A stretch of DNA of 24,323 nucleotides from the NCBI GenBank assembly GCA_002254825.2, contig NJEL02000010.1, forward strand, positions 1-24,323, read 5' to 3'. Source of the DNA: Methanosarcinales archaeon ex4572_44 (lineage in GTDB: Archaea > Halobacteriota > Methanosarcinia > Methanosarcinales > EX4572-44). Within the stretch, counting starts at the first letter, position 1. Each line of letters starts with the position of its first letter. The position numbers were made by a program, and so were the translations under genes. The notes beneath the pieces are model-generated. The model was not told the DNA's origin, did no database searches, and saw only the letters and a list, made by a program, of their open reading frames with translations. Below are positions 24,135 to 24,323 of the stretch, piece by piece.

Positions 24135-24159
24135 GTTCTACTCCATAACCTCAAATGCC

Positions 24160-24222
24160 TTAAACACTCTCCTCAAACGAGGCTGTCAGGCTGTAGGTGC
24201 TATACCCCCATTCACCTTTCAT
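24160..24222 (-). CDS. 20-residue ORF, possibly a broken gene start
   Basis: ATG 24222 has AAGGAG at a 10-nt distance, overlapping the stop of the upstream partial gene. The product is only 20 residues (MKGEWGYSTYSLTASFEESV) and ends in TAA. Right after the stop another frame continues KAFEVME. The start resembles that of small domain proteins such as DUF302, so this could be a frameshifted remnant or a real short peptide. Evidence is weak. Confidence 0.25.
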   Translation of the reverse strand: MKGEWGYSTYSLTASFEESV

Positions 24223-24237
24223 CTTGTATATTCTCCT

Positions 24238-24323
24238 TCAGTTTCTAAGCATATTCTGGCTTTTCATATAACGTTCTGGCATATTAAAGAGTTGGAGTGC
24301 TAATGCTTCAATGTACTCTGTTC
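24238..24323 (-). CDS. C-terminal end of a gene running off the window
   Basis: The minus strand is open from the window edge to TGA at 24238-24240. The last 27 residues (TEYIEALALQLFNMPERYMK, then SQNMLRN) look like an amphipathic C-terminal helix with normal codon use. The stop overlaps a ribosome binding site for the next small ORF, as in a tight operon. Too short to assign a family. Confidence 0.4.
   Translation of the reverse strand, partial: TEYIEALALQLFNMPERYMKSQNMLRN

Noticed and set aside
1..24323. Search by eye for CRISPR arrays, tRNA or rRNA genes and IS elements
   Set aside because: No regularly spaced repeats, cloverleaf-like segments, rRNA blocks, transposase motifs or long terminal inverted repeats were seen in the gaps between genes.

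Overview
The window is archaeal, most likely from a euryarchaeon of the methanogen / anaerobic methane- or alkane-oxidiser group. The support is a set of archaeal gene types: archaeal-type S-adenosylmethionine synthetase, archaeal riboflavin synthase (RibC), a fused formaldehyde-activating enzyme/hexulose-phosphate synthase, a DUF356 protein, a 20S proteasome beta subunit next to the termination factor aCPSF1/FttA, and TreT with DUF5752. TATA boxes about 27 nt upstream of start codons also fit. The lineage is inference; no rRNA or tRNA gene was seen.

Layout. 1-2788 (+) is a ferrous-iron uptake operon: the end of feoA, a second FeoA-domain protein with a His-rich N-terminus, feoB broken between its GTPase and membrane halves, and a small 4-TM protein. 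2988-5669 (+) is pyruvate phosphate dikinase. 5692-7780 (-) holds riboflavin synthase, a class V aminotransferase and a membrane-anchored OB-fold protein. 8091-10896 (+) holds metK, an N-terminally truncated fae-hps and a DUF356 protein. 10946-12064 (-) is an MFS transporter. 12284-14385 (-) is argH followed by an AT-rich HEPN-like gene. 14558-17425 (-) holds a cyclophilin, treT overlapping a DUF5752 gene, and a MoaD-like ubiquitin-fold protein. 17547-22563 (+) holds psmB, the aCPSF1/FttA gene and a Rad3/XPD-type helicase. 22588-24323 (-) holds a thermonuclease-like protein, an M42 aminopeptidase, a very short ORF and the end of a gene that runs off the window.

Most genes are central metabolism (PEP synthesis, SAM, riboflavin, arginine, pentose-phosphate supply through Hps, trehalose) or information and protein turnover. 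The accessory elements are few. The points most worth a second look are: (i) pairs of short palindromes with identical 22-bp centre spacing at two places about 9 kb apart; (ii) a strong 5'-to-3' change of coding-strand composition (G/T-rich to A/C-rich) inside many genes; (iii) the broken feoB, whose membrane half has its own strong Shine-Dalgarno; (iv) the fae domain lacking its N-terminal catalytic segment; (v) a lone HEPN-like gene behind argH; and (vi) U-tracts directly ahead of the gene for the U-tract-reading termination factor. Only one gene-free stretch exceeds 300 bases, the one between the OB-fold gene and metK.
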